Assembly (NCBI GenBank): GCA_012839665.1
Contig: DUMX01000207.1
Coordinates: forward strand, 1-6,479
Source of the DNA: Gelria sp.
Lineage (GTDB): Bacteria > Bacillota > Syntrophomonadia > Syntrophomonadales > Syntrophomonadaceae
DNA: 6,479 nt
Reading direction: 5' to 3'
The stretch's first letter is position 1. The number at the start of each line of letters is the position of its first letter. The notes under the pieces are model-generated. The model made no database searches, had not been told where the DNA came from, and saw nothing but the letters and a program-made list of their open reading frames with translations. Shown here piece by piece: positions 6,404 to 6,479 of the stretch. A program made the position numbers and the translations under genes.

Positions 6404-6479
6404 CTATTTTCGCATTAACTCAATAATACCAATAGCCACAAAAACCAGCCCGGGAACCAATGCTGTAACAGCTTTTAAC
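6404..6479 (-). pseudogene. Partial antisense copy of the ytaF 3' end
   Basis: Read on the minus strand from 6478 to 6404, this stretch encodes the same last 24 residues as YtaF (from LKAVTALVPG to IIELMRK) and the same TAG stop. Its 5' part lies beyond the window, so it could be a second full ytaF copy in tail-to-tail orientation, a remnant, or an artefact of a fold-back at a sequence end. Perfect identity, including third codon positions, means either a very recent event or an artefact; I favour the artefact slightly. Confidence 0.4.

Larger units (their letters stand above)
6265..6479. repeat. Perfect 76-bp inverted repeat with 63-bp spacer at the window end
   Basis: Bases 6265-6340 and 6404-6479 are exact reverse complements over all 76 positions. 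The spacer is 6341-6403. The left arm is the last 24 codons and stop of ytaF. Identity ends exactly at the stop codon, and the right arm runs into the last base of the window, so the true repeat may be longer. In RNA it would form a very long hairpin. An assembly or amplification fold-back is as likely as a real duplication. Confidence 0.95.

Overview
The window looks like chromosome from a low-GC, probably endospore-forming anaerobic Firmicute. A member of the Clostridia close to Syntrophomonas is my best guess, but that is a family-level impression from protein style and gene order, not a database result. Supporting signs are AGGAGG-type ribosome binding sites, AT-rich intergenic DNA, a DNA polymerase I without proofreading residues, and the order polA-mutM-ytaF, in which YtaF belongs to a sporulation-associated membrane protein family. 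All convincing genes are on the + strand.

Region by region. Bases 1-379 carry no gene. They hold AT-rich DNA, a candidate promoter at 202-229 and a leader of about 140 nt with a terminator-like hairpin. Bases 380-2049 form a two-gene signalling unit: an ECF sigma factor, then a membrane-anchored zinc-finger anti-sigma factor with a large outside domain resembling DUF4349. A strong intrinsic terminator at 2064-2099 closes this unit. An extended -10 promoter at 2132-2140 then starts the second unit: polA (2200-4815), mutM (4817-5623, one base after the polA stop) and ytaF (5699-6340).

How the genes work together. The sigma/anti-sigma pair should couple an unknown envelope signal to transcription. 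PolA and MutM belong to one base-excision repair route: MutM removes oxidised purines and nicks the strand, and PolA refills and processes the gap with its 5' nuclease. YtaF is a polytopic membrane protein related to the MntP/DUF204 cation exporters and carries an EF-hand-like loop.

The right edge is the oddest part. The last 76 bases of ytaF, ending exactly at its stop codon, reappear as a perfect inverted copy at 6404-6479, the very end of the window. The 63-bp spacer between the arms contains three CACAGATT repeats. This is either a fold-back assembly or amplification artefact or a genuine tail-to-tail duplication, and the window cannot decide. I did not find a convincing new multi-gene system. 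The least explained items are the terminal inverted repeat, the sigma-factor leader and the sensor domain of the anti-sigma factor.
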